Origin: JANQRZ01 sp965215165
Lineage (GTDB): Bacteria > Bacteroidota > Rhodothermia > Rhodothermales > JANQRZ01
Length of the DNA stretch: 64,000 bases
Assembly: GCA_965215165.1 (NCBI GenBank)
Contig: CBDCCX010000006.1
Location: 124,001-188,000, forward strand
Direction of reading: 5' to 3'
Shown here: in pieces, positions 1 through 11,240 of the stretch
Layout of the letters: every line of letters begins with the position of its first letter
How positions within the stretch are numbered: the first letter of the stretch is position 1
The notes under the pieces: generated by a model
The model's input: only the letters and a program-made list of their open reading frames with translations
Database searches by the model: none
Told to the model about the DNA's origin: nothing
Position numbers and translations under genes: made by a program

Positions 1-2
1 TG

Positions 3-134
3 CGCGAGGTCACCGAGGAGGACACGGCGGTGGCCGAGCCGTGGACGTGCCCGCGCTGCGGCGAGGAGGTGGAGGGCACCTTCGCGGTGTGCTGGAGCTG
101 CGGACACGAGCCTCCTGCTACCCAGGCCGTATAG
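3..134 (+). CDS. C-terminal end of a zinc-ribbon protein (partial)
   Basis: Only the last 43 codons are present, open from the window edge to a TAG stop at 132-134. They form a four-cysteine zinc ribbon, CPRCGEEV followed after nine residues by CWSCG, then a short tail. Such ribbons at the extreme C-terminus are common in small Bacteroidota proteins (for example after a DUF2007 domain), but the upstream part is not visible, so no function is assigned. The following gene is convergent, 39 bp away. Confidence 0.6.
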   Translation, partial: REVTEEDTAVAEPWTCPRCGEEVEGTFAVCWSCGHEPPATQAV

Positions 135-173
135 CTAGCCCCGCACCGTAGCGTCGCCGGGGCGAGCGGCCCG

Positions 174-872
174 CTACTGGTCCGGGTTCACGTCGAGCAG
201 GTCGACCTCGAAGACGAGGACCTGGTTCGGGCCGATCTGCTGGGAGCGGGCCTGCTCGCCGTAGGCGAGGTCGGACGGGACGTAGAGCTTCCACCGGCTG
301 CCGGGCTTCATGAGTTGGAGCGCCTCGTTCCAGCCGGGGATCACCTCGCCGACCACGAACCGCGCCGGCTCGCCGCGCCGCGCCGACGAGTCGAACTCGG
401 TGTCGTCCGGGAGCGTGCCGCGGTAGTCCACGACGACGGTCTCGCCGAGCTGAGGCGAGTCCCCCGTGCCCTCCTCGAGGATTTCGTAGAGCAGGCCGCT
501 CTCGGTCCGCTGCACGCCGTCGCGCCCGGCGACCTCGGCGAGGAAGGCGGTGCCTTCTTCCATGTTGGCCTGGGAGACGCGGGCCATGAGCGTGTCCTGG
601 AACGCCCGCATGATCGAATCCACGGCGGTGGGCGCGATCCGCATCGAGTCGCCGCGCAGGCCCTCGCGGGCGGCGGCGAGGATCAGGTCGCGGTCGAGGT
701 CCATGTCCTGGGCGTCGATCTGCTCGTTGAGGTCGGCCCCGAAGCCGTGCCCGATGATGTAGGCGATTTGGTCGTCGAGGGTGTCGAGGTCGCCGGTGTC
801 GGTCGGCGCGGTCTCGCAGGCGGCAAGCGGCAAGAGGGCGATAAGCAGAGCGGGGAGGAAGCGTCGGGACAT
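174..872 (-). CDS. FKBP-type peptidyl-prolyl cis-trans isomerase, lipoprotein
   Basis: Predicted 232-residue periplasmic or outer-membrane-anchored proline isomerase assisting folding of exported proteins. The chosen ATG gives a clean lipoprotein signal, ALLPLAAC, with the lipidated cysteine at residue 19; a longer frame upstream would bury this signal. Residues 30-130 look like the FKBP N-terminal helical domain (Mip/FkpA style). The C-terminal 100 residues are the FKBP fold, with VVVDYRGTLPDDTEFDSS, the VIPGWNEAL motif and LAYGEQ, in the order seen in active FKBPs. It is divergent from metG across 206 bp and probably monocistronic. Confidence 0.9.
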   Translation of the reverse strand: MSRRFLPALLIALLPLAACETAPTDTGDLDTLDDQIAYIIGHGFGADLNEQIDAQDMDLDRDLILAAAREGLRGDSMRIAPTAVDSIMRAFQDTLMARVSQANMEEGTAFLAEVAGRDGVQRTESGLLYEILEEGTGDSPQLGETVVVDYRGTLPDDTEFDSSARRGEPARFVVGEVIPGWNEALQLMKPGSRWKLYVPSDLAYGEQARSQQIGPNQVLVFEVDLLDVNPDQ

Positions 873-1045
873 GGGAAGGGCGGGGCGGAACCGCGTCGGG
901 TGAAGAGGCACGAGGAGAGCGCCTGGCACGCAGGCAGCCCGAAGTATACTCGCACGCCGCACCGCCGGAAAGGGCGTCCGGCCCAGCGCGCGTATTCCTT
1001 CCCAAACCTTCGCAGCGTACCCCGTTCCCCCACGACCTCACCCCG

Positions 1046-1053
1046 TAGCTTTT
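1046..1053 (+). promoter_or_regulatory. Candidate -7 box of metG
   Basis: TAGCTTTT fits the Bacteroidota -7 consensus TAnnTTTG at seven of eight positions and lies 25 bp before the metG ATG. No TTG was found at the expected -33 position. The same TAGCTT or TATCTT string recurs at similar distances before many genes here. Confidence 0.4.
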
Positions 1054-1078
1054 TCGCTCCTCCCGACTCCCGCTCGTC

Positions 1079-3193
<2,115 letters not shown>

Positions 3194-3220
3194 CACGCTG
3201 CCTGAGCGACGGGGCGGGAC

Positions 3221-4120
3221 TCACCCTTCGGCCATGAGAAGCGGGGTGACATCGACTAGGCTCTCGGCTCCGGCCAGCGCCTCCGCCCCCGGCCCCAGGG
3301 CGACGAGCGGAACGAGATTGCGCGTGTGGCTCTTCGTGCCGAGGTCCTCGAGGTTGCCGTGATCGCTCGTGACTACCAAGCGGTCGTCCGGCCCGAGCGC
3401 GTTGAGGAGGCCGCCGAAGAAGGCGTCGAGTGAGCGGAGCACCGCGCGTGCGCGGGCCGGGTCCTGGCTGTGTCCGGCTTTGTCGGTGAGGTAGTACTCG
3501 AAGAGCGTCAGGTCGGCCTCGCGGCTCAGCGCCGCGAGGCGCGCTCCGGCCTCGCGCTCGGTGCGCGTCGGCACGTCGATGCCCAGCCGCTCGGGCCACG
3601 CCGCGCCGGTGAGGTCGGCGGCGAGGGCATCGCCGCTGCGCAGGTCGGCCTCGCGCCGGAGGCGGACCCCGGCCTCGGCGCAGCACAGCGTCGTCACCGT
3701 CCAGCGGTTGCGGGCCTCGACGAAGGCGAAGAAGCGGTCGGGGTAGGCGTTTGCGAACGCGCCCGCGCGGCCGGCCTCGCGGAGCCGCACGAACAGGTTC
3801 TGCCCAGCGATGACCGGCTTCGAGGTCGAGTGCGGGTACGGCCCGAAGTGGCGGCCGGCGCGGGCGGCGCAGTTGACGCCGGTGAAGAGGGTCGCCTGCC
3901 CGGTCCCGCTCTGCGGCAGGCCCGCCACGCCGAGCGTCGCGTCGACCGGCCGGAAGACGTGGCGCGCTTCGGCGACGGGCCGCGCCTCGGCCGTCCACCG
4001 CTGCCCGCCGGCCAGGCGCTCGAAGCTCGGCAGCTCGAGGGCGGCGAGCGGATTGGCCGCGCCCGCCGCGCCGAGGCCGACGCCGTCGAGGAAGACGAAC
4101 ACGGTGCGAGGGAAGCTCAC
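3221..4120 (-). CDS. Alkaline-phosphatase-superfamily metalloenzyme (phosphoglycerate mutase / phosphopentomutase-like)
   Basis: 299-residue protein of the metalloenzyme clan (PF01676 type) that includes 2,3-bisphosphoglycerate-independent phosphoglycerate mutase and phosphopentomutase. The first metal ligand is in VFLDGVGLG near the N-terminus and the second metal cluster is in VVTSDHGNLED near residue 250, followed by the conserved histidine region KSHTRN. It is much shorter than iPGM (about 510 residues) or DeoB (about 400), so it is a minimal relative of unknown substrate. The start is GTG, overlapping the TGA stop of the upstream DprA-like gene by three bases within GTGA, which implies translational coupling. 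Confidence 0.8.
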   Translation of the reverse strand: MSFPRTVFVFLDGVGLGAAGAANPLAALELPSFERLAGGQRWTAEARPVAEARHVFRPVDATLGVAGLPQSGTGQATLFTGVNCAARAGRHFGPYPHSTSKPVIAGQNLFVRLREAGRAGAFANAYPDRFFAFVEARNRWTVTTLCCAEAGVRLRREADLRSGDALAADLTGAAWPERLGIDVPTRTEREAGARLAALSREADLTLFEYYLTDKAGHSQDPARARAVLRSLDAFFGGLLNALGPDDRLVVTSDHGNLEDLGTKSHTRNLVPLVALGPGAEALAGAESLVDVTPLLMAEG

Positions 4121-5013
4121 GCCGACGGCCCCGCGCCATCGGGGTCGGCTGCGGCGATGAGCCAGTCGAGGTCGAGCGGGCGCTCGAGCGCGTGGACGCG
4201 CGGCGGCAGCGGGTCCTCAGCAGGCATCCCGAACGCCGGTCGGTCGTGCGCCAGGCACCAGGCCATCGCGCGCGCCTCGTGGGTCTCGTCGCGCGGTGCG
4301 AAAAACGCCGACGCCCGTGCCGAGGCGGCCATCACGAGGGCGCGCTCAGCGTCGTCGTGCCGGAACGGCCCGTGCTCCATCGGGAACGGCGAGACCAGGA
4401 GGCCGCCCGAGCGGACGGTCGCCGTCACGACGGGCCTCAGCGGGCTGGGCAGCTTCGCCATCCCGACGTTCGACACCACGATCGACGGGTGCCCGGCGCT
4501 CGCGCAGAGCTTCTGGACGACGACGTCGAACCCGTGCTCGGCCCCGGACATCGGGACGACGCCGTGGGCGATCAGCCTCCGCACGAGGTCTTGGGCGACT
4601 TCGAAGGCTGGCCCCGGTACCGGCGGCCGGGCGAAGAGCGCGGCGGCGGGTCGCCCGAGGAGGCCGGGGTCGCCGTAGGCGTAGAGCACGACGGGCCGGT
4701 CGGCACGGTCGAGGTCGGCGAGGCCAGTGGGCCAGCGAGCATCCTGCGCCGTCAGCACCTCGACGCGCCGCGCCTCGAGGGTGCCGAGCGTCGCCTCCGC
4801 CTCGGCGAGCGCGGTGTCCATTGCTGGGGCGAAGAGGTGAGCGACGAGGTCGGCCGCGTTGGGCGCGCCTTTGATGCGGAGGAGGACTTGCTCGCGGGGC
4901 GTCGCGCGGAGCACGGCGAGGGTCGGGAAGTGGGCCAGCAGGCGCTGCGCCGTCACGCGCCCGATCCCGTCGGTGCCGAGCAGGGCGAGGGCAAGGGCGG
5001 AAGACGCACGCAT
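4117..5013 (-). CDS. Divergent DprA/Smf-like DNA-processing protein
   Basis: 298 residues. An N-terminal helix-hairpin-helix-like segment (LLGTDGIGRVTAQRLLAHF) is followed by a Rossmann-like region resembling the DprA single-strand-DNA and RecA-loading domain: MSGAEHGFD corresponds to the usual SGLARGID, and GGLLVSPFP to the later GGLLSE-type motif. The usual GSR phosphate-binding motif is not recognisable. DprA proteins protect incoming single-stranded DNA in transformation; here the weakened motifs make a changed role possible. The ATG at 5013 was preferred to far upstream starts because it begins at the first recognisable domain and lies 24 bp after a -7-like box. Translationally coupled to the downstream metalloenzyme gene. 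Confidence 0.7.
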   Translation of the reverse strand: MRASSALALALLGTDGIGRVTAQRLLAHFPTLAVLRATPREQVLLRIKGAPNAADLVAHLFAPAMDTALAEAEATLGTLEARRVEVLTAQDARWPTGLADLDRADRPVVLYAYGDPGLLGRPAAALFARPPVPGPAFEVAQDLVRRLIAHGVVPMSGAEHGFDVVVQKLCASAGHPSIVVSNVGMAKLPSPLRPVVTATVRSGGLLVSPFPMEHGPFRHDDAERALVMAASARASAFFAPRDETHEARAMAWCLAHDRPAFGMPAEDPLPPRVHALERPLDLDWLIAAADPDGAGPSA

Positions 5014-5037
5014 CGCGGAGGGGAAGGGGAGAGGCCG

Positions 5038-5045
5038 ACAAGATA
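5038..5045 (-). promoter_or_regulatory. Candidate -7 box of the DprA-like gene
   Basis: On the minus strand the string TATCTTGT matches TAnnTTTG at all but the last two positions and ends 24 bp before the ATG at 5013. A CTG, not TTG, stands 21 bp upstream. Confidence 0.35.
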
Positions 5046-5230
5046 GCAGACCGGCAGCGCCGCGCGCAGGCCACGGGCCGGGCGGTAATTCCGAAACAGG
5101 GGGTGACGGGCAGATCCTCAGAAAGCGCTGAAAACGGATGGGAATCGCGGGGTGGCCCGTCGAGAAGACCGCGTGGTCGCGTGGCACCGCGTTTGCGCCC
5201 CGCGCGCTACTCCACTCGCCCGTGCCCAGC

Positions 5231-8215
5231 ATGACCACGCCCCTCCACCTTTTGCTCGCCATCCCGGCTCCGGCCTCGGACCTGCTCGACGTGCTCCGCC
5301 GCGCCGGATACGATCCTCGACCGCGCTTCGTTGCCCACCCGAGCGCGCTCCACGACGCCGTGGGGGGCGGAGGGTCGGACGTCCTCGTCGTCCAGCACGG
5401 GCAGCAGGGCCTGTCGTCGTGGGATGCCCTCGCCGGTGTGGCGCGCCACGGAGCGGCTCTGCCGGTGATCGTCCTCGTCGAGGAGCCTCGCGCCGGCACC
5501 GTCGTGGCCCTGCTCGATGCCGGCGCGCGCGACGTGGTCGACGACCTCGACCGGCTCGGCATCGCGGTGGCGAAGGCGCTGCGGGGCCGGCCGGCCGTGG
5601 CAGAACCGGTTCCGCCGAAGCTAGCGGAGGAGACCGAACCGACTGAGGCGGAGCCGGCCGCAGTAGAACCGGCCGCAGTAGAACCGGCCGGGGCCGGTGA
5701 AGCCGAACCGGTCGTGGCGGGAGGCGAGGACCGAGTCAGCGATACGCTGTGCGCCTTCGCGGACGCCGAGGCCCTGCTCCGGGCAGCCGAGGCGACCGGT
5801 CTCGTGCTCTACCGCCGCCGCCTCGACGGGGCCTACGCCTACCTCAGCCCGTCGGCCGAGGCGTTCACCGGCTACGCCGAGGCCGCCCTCGACGCGCACG
5901 GCGGCCTCGACGCGCTCATTGAGCACCGCGAGCTGCTCGACGGTGAGGACGTGGCGTGCGGACCCTACCACGCGCGGTATCGCCTTCGCGCGGCCGACGG
6001 CGGCGTGTGTCAGGTCGAGGACCACGCCCATCCGTGGAAGGATGCCGAGGGCGACATCGTCGGCACGGCGGGGGTGCTGCGGGACGTGACCGCGCAGCGG
6101 GACGAGGAGGCGACGAGCAACGCGCAGGACCGCCGCCGCGCCGCGTACCAGCACGCCCTGACCGATCTCTACGCGCTCGAGGGGCCGAGCGAGGAGGTCT
6201 TCCGGGTGCTCACCCGAACAGCGGCCGCCGTGCTTGGCACGGGCCGCACGGGCTTATGGCTGCTGGACGAGGACGCGGCCGAAGTGCGCTGCCACGCGCT
6301 CTACGTGCGCGACACCGACGAGCACCGGATCGACCCTCCGTTCCGCGGCGGAGCGGTCACCGAGATGATGGGCCTCGTCGGGCAGCAGCGGGTCGTCGCC
6401 ACGGCGGACGTGCTCGGCAAGCCGGCCGCCGAGCGCTACGGCCTCGACGTGTACCACGCGCGCCACGGGGTCCACGCCGTCCTCGCGGCGGCCGTCCGGC
6501 AGGAGGGCCGGCCCGTCGGCTTCCTGGCGATCGAGCACCTCGGCGAGACGCGCGAGTGGACCGGCGACGAGCACGACTTCGTGGTCGCCCTGGCGGCCGT
6601 CGTCACGCTCACGCTGGAGCGTGCGCGGGGCCGCGCCGCCGAGGAGGCCCTCCGCCGGAGCCAGCGCCGCTACCGCGTGCTCTCCGAGCTGTCGGCCGAC
6701 TACGCCTACGCCCTCCGCGCCGAGCTGGACGGCCCGGTGCGGATCGTGTGGGCCACGCAGGCGCTCGCGCAGGTCACCGGCTACACCCCGGCCGAGCTGG
6801 AGGACTACGACGGCCTCGCCGGTCTCATCCACCCCGAGGACCGCCCCGCCGCCGAGGCCGCCGTCGCCCGGATCAAGGCCACCCCGGACGAAACGGTCGA
6901 GATCGAGTGCCGCATCCGCACCAAGTCCGGCGACGAGCGGTGGGTCGTCCACCGCAGCCGGGTCGTCCACGATGCAGAAGAGGACATCCACTACGTCTAC
7001 TCGTCCGGGCGCGACGTGACCGAGCGCAAGCAGTTCGAGGCCGACCTCGTGGCGGCGCGGACCGAGGCCGAGGGTCTGGCTCAGCAGAAGACGGCCTTTC
7101 TGGCTAGCATGAGCCACGAGATTCGCACGCCGCTGACCGGGCTGCTCGGCTTCGCCGGCGTCCTCGTGGAGGAGGTCGCCGCGGAGCACCGCGAGTTCGT
7201 CGAGCTGATCGAGACCAGTGGCCGCCGGCTGCTCGACACCATCAACTCGGTCCTCGACCTGGCCCGGCTCGACGCCGAGCAGCCGAACCTCGAGCCGGTT
7301 CCGCTCGACCTGGTGGAGGAGGCGCGGCAGACGGTCCGCCTGCTGGCTCCGCTGGCGCACCAGAAGGACCTCGCGCTGCGGCTCGACGAGGGCGCGGCCG
7401 AGGCCATCGCGCCGCTCGACGCCGTCTGCCTGCGCCGCATCCTGAACAACCTCGTCGGCAACGCCATCAAGTTCACCGAGCAGGGCGAGGTCGTGGTCGG
7501 GGTCGAGGCCGAGGGCGAGCACGTCCGCCTGTGGGTGCGCGACACCGGCATCGGGATCGACCAGGCCTTCCTGCCGCACCTCTTCGACGAGTTCCGGCGC
7601 GAGGCGAAGGGGACGGCCGGCGGCAGCGGCCTTGGCCTCGCCCTGGCGCAGCGCCTGGCGACGCTGATGGACGGCACGATCGCCGTCGAGAGCCGCAAGG
7701 GCGAGGGCAGCACGTTCACCCTCCACTTCCCCCGCGTCTTCGACGAGGCGCAGGTGCACCGCGCCGTCGAGCTCGCGCTCGTCCGCAGCCCTGCCCGGCC
7801 GGCACCGCGCCCCGAGGAGGGGCCGCAGGACGACGCTCGGCCGCGCGTGCTCGTGGTCGAGGACAACACCGATATCCGCCTGCTCGTCGAGCGCATCCTC
7901 GGCCGGCGCTACCGGGTCGAGGTCGCCGCCTCGGCCGGCGAGGCGCTCCGGCGCGTCGCCGCTGCGGGCTACGACGCGCTCGTGCTCGACATCAACCTCG
8001 GCGGCGCGACGTCCGGCCTGGACGTCCTCGAGGCGGCACGGGCGGGGCCGAGCGGCGACGGCGTGGCCGCCCTCGCGCTCACCGCCACCGCCCTGCCCGG
8101 CGACCGCGAGCGCCTCCTCGCGGCGGGCTTCGAGGCGTATCTCCCCAAGCCGTTCTCGAAGTTCGACCTGATGGAGACGCTGCGCGGGATCGGGGTCGCG
8201 GTGCCCGAGGCGTGA
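5231..8215 (+). CDS. Hybrid sensor histidine kinase (PAS-GAF-PAS-HisKA-HATPase-REC)
   Basis: 994-residue soluble sensor kinase. In order: a degenerate receiver-like domain (1-120); a Pro/Glu/Ala linker with a 15-bp DNA repeat encoding AAVEP twice (about 135-160); PAS (185-300); GAF (330-470); PAS (490-605); HisKA with the phospho-acceptor histidine in MSHEIRTPLTG (about 629); HATPase with NLVGNAIKF and GSGLGLALAQRL (730-840); and a C-terminal receiver (870-985) with its aspartate in LVLDINLGG and the lysine in LPKPF. No transmembrane segment or DNA-binding output is present, so the signal must pass to another protein. An in-frame start 93 bp upstream exists; the chosen ATG begins at the first domain. 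Confidence 0.93.
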   Translation: MTTPLHLLLAIPAPASDLLDVLRRAGYDPRPRFVAHPSALHDAVGGGGSDVLVVQHGQQGLSSWDALAGVARHGAALPVIVLVEEPRAGTVVALLDAGARDVVDDLDRLGIAVAKALRGRPAVAEPVPPKLAEETEPTEAEPAAVEPAAVEPAGAGEAEPVVAGGEDRVSDTLCAFADAEALLRAAEATGLVLYRRRLDGAYAYLSPSAEAFTGYAEAALDAHGGLDALIEHRELLDGEDVACGPYHARYRLRAADGGVCQVEDHAHPWKDAEGDIVGTAGVLRDVTAQRDEEATSNAQDRRRAAYQHALTDLYALEGPSEEVFRVLTRTAAAVLGTGRTGLWLLDEDAAEVRCHALYVRDTDEHRIDPPFRGGAVTEMMGLVGQQRVVATADVLGKPAAERYGLDVYHARHGVHAVLAAAVRQEGRPVGFLAIEHLGETREWTGDEHDFVVALAAVVTLTLERARGRAAEEALRRSQRRYRVLSELSADYAYALRAELDGPVRIVWATQALAQVTGYTPAELEDYDGLAGLIHPEDRPAAEAAVARIKATPDETVEIECRIRTKSGDERWVVHRSRVVHDAEEDIHYVYSSGRDVTERKQFEADLVAARTEAEGLAQQKTAFLASMSHEIRTPLTGLLGFAGVLVEEVAAEHREFVELIETSGRRLLDTINSVLDLARLDAEQPNLEPVPLDLVEEARQTVRLLAPLAHQKDLALRLDEGAAEAIAPLDAVCLRRILNNLVGNAIKFTEQGEVVVGVEAEGEHVRLWVRDTGIGIDQAFLPHLFDEFRREAKGTAGGSGLGLALAQRLATLMDGTIAVESRKGEGSTFTLHFPRVFDEAQVHRAVELALVRSPARPAPRPEEGPQDDARPRVLVVEDNTDIRLLVERILGRRYRVEVAASAGEALRRVAAAGYDALVLDINLGGATSGLDVLEAARAGPSGDGVAALALTATALPGDRERLLAAGFEAYLPKPFSKFDLMETLRGIGVAVPEA

Positions 8216-8259
8216 GGGAGAGAGCGACGGGAGGGGGGCTTCCACGCCCTCCGGCTTCG

Positions 8260-8267
8260 TAGCTTCT
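8260..8267 (+). promoter_or_regulatory. Candidate -7 box directly before the patatin gene
   Basis: TAGCTTCT ends only four bases before the GTG start at 8272. If it is the real -7 box, transcription would begin at or next to the start codon, giving a leaderless mRNA. Confidence 0.35.
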
Positions 8268-8271
8268 CGGC

Positions 8272-9444
8272 GTGACGACTCGCCTCGCCCCGAACGCTGA
8301 CGGTCCGCTCGCGCTCGTGATGAGCGGCGGCGGCGCGCGGGCGGCCTACCAGGTCGGCGTGCTGCGCGCCCTCGCGCGGCACGACCCTGGTTTCCGGCCG
8401 GACATCATCACCGGCGTCTCGGCCGGGGCGATCAACGCGGCCTCCCTCGCCAGCCACCCCGGCTCGTTCGGCGAGGCCGTCGAGGCGCTCGCCGCGCTCT
8501 GGCTCAGCCTCTCGACGGACCAGGTGTTCCGCACCGACGGCCCGAGCCTGCTCCACATCGGCTGGCGCTGGGCGCGACGTCTCCTCTCCGGCGGCGAGCG
8601 CGGGCAGAGCGCGCACGGCTTCGTCGACACCGAGCCCCTGCGCCGCCTCCTCCACCGCCACCTCGACCCGCGCGGCGACGGCATCGACGGCATCGAGCGC
8701 AACATCCGCAGCGGTCGCCTCCACGCCTTCGGCCTCACCGCCACGGACTACGCCACCGGTCGGTCGGTGACGTGGGTGCAGGGGACGCACTTCCGGCCCT
8801 GGGACTTGCCCAAGCGCCAGAGCGTCGCGGCGCGCATTACCGTCGAGCACGTGATGGCGTCGGCCGCGCTGCCGTTCATCTTCCCGGCGGTCCGGGTGGA
8901 CGCGGCCGAGGGCACCCGCACGGCGTGGTACGGCGACGGCGGCATCCGGCTGACGGCCCCGCTCTCGCCCGCGCTCCACTTCGGGGCAGGGCGCATCCTG
9001 GCCGTCTCCACGCGCTACGCCCGAACGCCGGCCGAGGCCGCAGCCCCGGCGACGCGGGGCTACCCGCCGCCGGCGCAGATCGCCGGGGTCCTGATGAACG
9101 GCATCTTCCTCGACCTCCTGGACCAGGACGCGGCCACGCTCCGCCGCATCTCCGACCTCACCACGCACTGCGCCTCGGCCGAGCGCGAGGGCCTGCGCCC
9201 GGTCGCGCTCACCGTGGTCCGCCCCTCCGAGGACCTGGGCCGGCTCGCCGGGGCCTACGAGCCGGAGCTGCCACCGACGTTCCGCTTCCTGATGCGCGGC
9301 TTCGGCACGCGCGAGACCCGCAGCCCGGACTGGCTCTCGCTGCTGCTCTTCGAGCGGGACTACCTCCGCCACCTCATCGACCTCGGCACGCGCGACGGCG
9401 AGGCCCGGATCGCCGAGATGGGCGCGCTCGTGGACACAGGGTAG
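8272..9444 (+). CDS. Patatin-like phospholipase
   Basis: 390-residue lipid acyl hydrolase of the bacterial patatin family, which hydrolyses phospholipids with a Ser-Asp dyad. The oxyanion-hole glycine motif is MSGGGARAAYQVG (residues 19-31), the nucleophile serine is in GVSAG (about 49), and the catalytic aspartate is in YGDGG about 175 residues later, which is the standard spacing. There is no signal peptide, so action is predicted in the cytoplasm or at the inner leaflet. The start is GTG, chosen because it immediately precedes the domain. It faces a minus-strand gene 23 bp downstream. Confidence 0.92.
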   Translation: MTTRLAPNADGPLALVMSGGGARAAYQVGVLRALARHDPGFRPDIITGVSAGAINAASLASHPGSFGEAVEALAALWLSLSTDQVFRTDGPSLLHIGWRWARRLLSGGERGQSAHGFVDTEPLRRLLHRHLDPRGDGIDGIERNIRSGRLHAFGLTATDYATGRSVTWVQGTHFRPWDLPKRQSVAARITVEHVMASAALPFIFPAVRVDAAEGTRTAWYGDGGIRLTAPLSPALHFGAGRILAVSTRYARTPAEAAAPATRGYPPPAQIAGVLMNGIFLDLLDQDAATLRRISDLTTHCASAEREGLRPVALTVVRPSEDLGRLAGAYEPELPPTFRFLMRGFGTRETRSPDWLSLLLFERDYLRHLIDLGTRDGEARIAEMGALVDTG

Positions 9445-9467
9445 GAGGCGAGGAGAGAAGCGCGTTG

Positions 9468-10058
9468 CTACGCCTCTTCGTCGCCTTCGAGCGCGCGGCC
9501 GCGCCAGGCCGGCTGCGCCGTCGCCACGTCGGGCAGCCCGTAGAGCGCCGACAGGTCGAGGAGCTGCCACGGCCGGCCGTCCACGCACACCGGCAAGCCG
9601 TGCGCCTCGGCGTACTCGACCGTCCGGTGGCTCAGGCGGGCGAAGTCCGGGAAGAGGTGCGGCACCCGGAGCACGCGCCCAGGCCGGGTGCCCGTCGGCG
9701 CGGCGACGATCAGCAGGCTCGTCCGGTCCAGCTCGACGCGCTCGATCTCGGCCCACGAGAGGACGGTCTTGCGCCGCGCGTAGTCGTACCCGACGACGCG
9801 GTGCACCGAGAGCTTGACGCACCACACCACGCTCCGCAGCCGGAGGAACGCGCGCGAGGCCCAGAGCAGCCCACCACCCAGCAGCGCCAGGGCGAGGCCG
9901 GCCACCAGCGCCAGCGACGGCAGCACGAGTGCCAGCAGCGGGGTCAGCCCCACGACGGCCCCGCAGCCGACCACAACGGCACCCGCCAGCCGCCCCACGC
10001 GCCGCCGCGTGTCGAGCTGAACCTGTTCGTTGTCAAACACTTCGTACCAGTCGGCCAT
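9468..10058 (-). CDS. Two-helix membrane protein with PH-like domain, function unknown
   Basis: 196 residues, not recognised as a named family. A short N-terminal cytoplasmic stretch precedes a hydrophobic hairpin (about residues 24-70, two membrane helices rich in Leu/Val/Ala/Gly). A soluble part follows with alternating hydrophobic strands (VVWCVKLSVHRVVGYDY ... LSWAEIERVELDRTSLLIVA), a pattern typical of bacterial PH (bPH/YcxB-like) domains. The C-terminal 60 residues are charged. No catalytic motif is visible. Monocistronic by context: the neighbours are convergent on one side and 84 bp away on the other. Confidence 0.6.
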   Translation of the reverse strand: MADWYEVFDNEQVQLDTRRRVGRLAGAVVVGCGAVVGLTPLLALVLPSLALVAGLALALLGGGLLWASRAFLRLRSVVWCVKLSVHRVVGYDYARRKTVLSWAEIERVELDRTSLLIVAAPTGTRPGRVLRVPHLFPDFARLSHRTVEYAEAHGLPVCVDGRPWQLLDLSALYGLPDVATAQPAWRGRALEGDEEA

Positions 10059-10142
10059 GCGTCCCTCGATTTGCTCTAGCGTCTAGGATGGTAAACCGGA
10101 CCCTAAAGTTTCAGAGGGCACCGATTTGCCACCCGATCGTCG

Positions 10143-11156
10143 TTAGCCAAACGCCTCGCGCAGCGCGGCGATGGCCCGGTCCAGGTCGGCGTCGGTGAGG
10201 TCGCGGTGCGTCGTGGCGCGGACGGTGTGCGGCCCGAAGGCGACGAGCTGCACCCCGCGCTCCGCCAGCCGCGCCAGCACGGTCTCGGCCGGGAGCCGGG
10301 TCTCGGCGATCACGATGTTGGTCTCCACCGTCTCCGGGTCGATGGCGAACTCGTCCAGCGCTGCCAGCGCCTCGGCGAGGCGTCGCGCCCGGCGATGGTC
10401 CGCCGCGAGGTCGGCGCGGTGGCCGAGAGCGACCAGGCCGGCCGCAGCCAGAATGCCGACCTGCCGCATCCCGCCGCCGAAGAGCTTCCGGTAGCGCCGC
10501 GCGAGGCGGATCGTCTCCGCCTCGCCCGCCAGGAGGGAGCCGACCGGCGCGCCTAGCCCCTTCGAGAGGCACACGCTCACCGTGTCGAACGGCCCAGCCA
10601 GCTCTGCCTCCGAGTGCCCGGAGGCGACGGCCGCGTTCCACAGCCGCGCCCCGTCGAGGTGCAGCGCCAGGCCGTGCTCCCGCGCCGCCGCGCCGACCTC
10701 GCGCGCGAGACCCAGCGGATAGACCAGTCCACCGGCCTTGTTGACGGTGTTTTCGAGGCAGACGAGCCGAGTGCGCGGCTCCCAGTCGTAGCGCCCGCGC
10801 ACGACCGCCCGGACGGCGTCGCCCGTGAGAAAGCCGCGCCGGTCCTCGACGGGCCGAAGCTGCACGCCCGAGAGCATCGCCGGCGCGCCGGACTCGTAGT
10901 GGAACAGGTGGCTCCGCTCGGCCAGCACCACCTCGTCGCCCGGCCGGGTGTGGACTTTGAGGGCGAGCTGGTTCGCCATCACCCCGCTCGGCACGAAGAG
11001 CGCGGCCTCCTTGCCGAGCAGCTCGGCCACGCGCTCCTCCAGTCGCCGCACCGTCGGGTCCTCGCCGAACACGTCGTCGCCGACCTCTGCCTCGGCCATC
11101 GCCCGCCGCATCGCCGCCGTCGGCCGGGTCACGGTGTCGCTTCGAAAATCAGGCAT
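10143..11156 (-). CDS. ltaE: Low-specificity L-threonine aldolase
   Basis: 337-residue pyridoxal-phosphate enzyme that cleaves L-threonine and L-allo-threonine to glycine and acetaldehyde. The N-terminal FRSDTVTRPT and GDDVFGEDPTV segments, the middle LHLDGARLWNAAVASG motif and the PLP-lysine region VSVCLSKGLGAPVGS are all characteristic of the fold-type I threonine aldolases. Length and start agree with the family. Upstream (11157-11240) lies a heptad-repeat island with no obvious promoter box. Confidence 0.95.
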   Translation of the reverse strand: MPDFRSDTVTRPTAAMRRAMAEAEVGDDVFGEDPTVRRLEERVAELLGKEAALFVPSGVMANQLALKVHTRPGDEVVLAERSHLFHYESGAPAMLSGVQLRPVEDRRGFLTGDAVRAVVRGRYDWEPRTRLVCLENTVNKAGGLVYPLGLAREVGAAAREHGLALHLDGARLWNAAVASGHSEAELAGPFDTVSVCLSKGLGAPVGSLLAGEAETIRLARRYRKLFGGGMRQVGILAAAGLVALGHRADLAADHRRARRLAEALAALDEFAIDPETVETNIVIAETRLPAETVLARLAERGVQLVAFGPHTVRATTHRDLTDADLDRAIAALREAFG

Positions 11157-11240
11157 AACGACGAGGTGCGAACGACGAATGACGAGTGGGGTGCTACGAG
11201 CGACCGTTCGGGGTTCGTCCCTCGACGCTTGTCGCTGGCC
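11157..11240. repeat. Heptad-phased intergenic island 1
   Basis: Successive 7-bp units ACGAGGT, GCGAACG, ACGAATG and ACGAGTG run from 11161 to 11188; the second half of the spacer carries partly complementary units such as TTCGTCC. It separates ltaE from mtgA, both on the minus strand, and overlaps the last codon or so of mtgA. Confidence 0.5.

Noticed and set aside
9446..9477. GAGGCG...CGCCTC inverted repeat between the patatin gene and its convergent neighbour as a terminator
   Set aside because: Six-base arms with a 20-base loop and no T-run on either strand.
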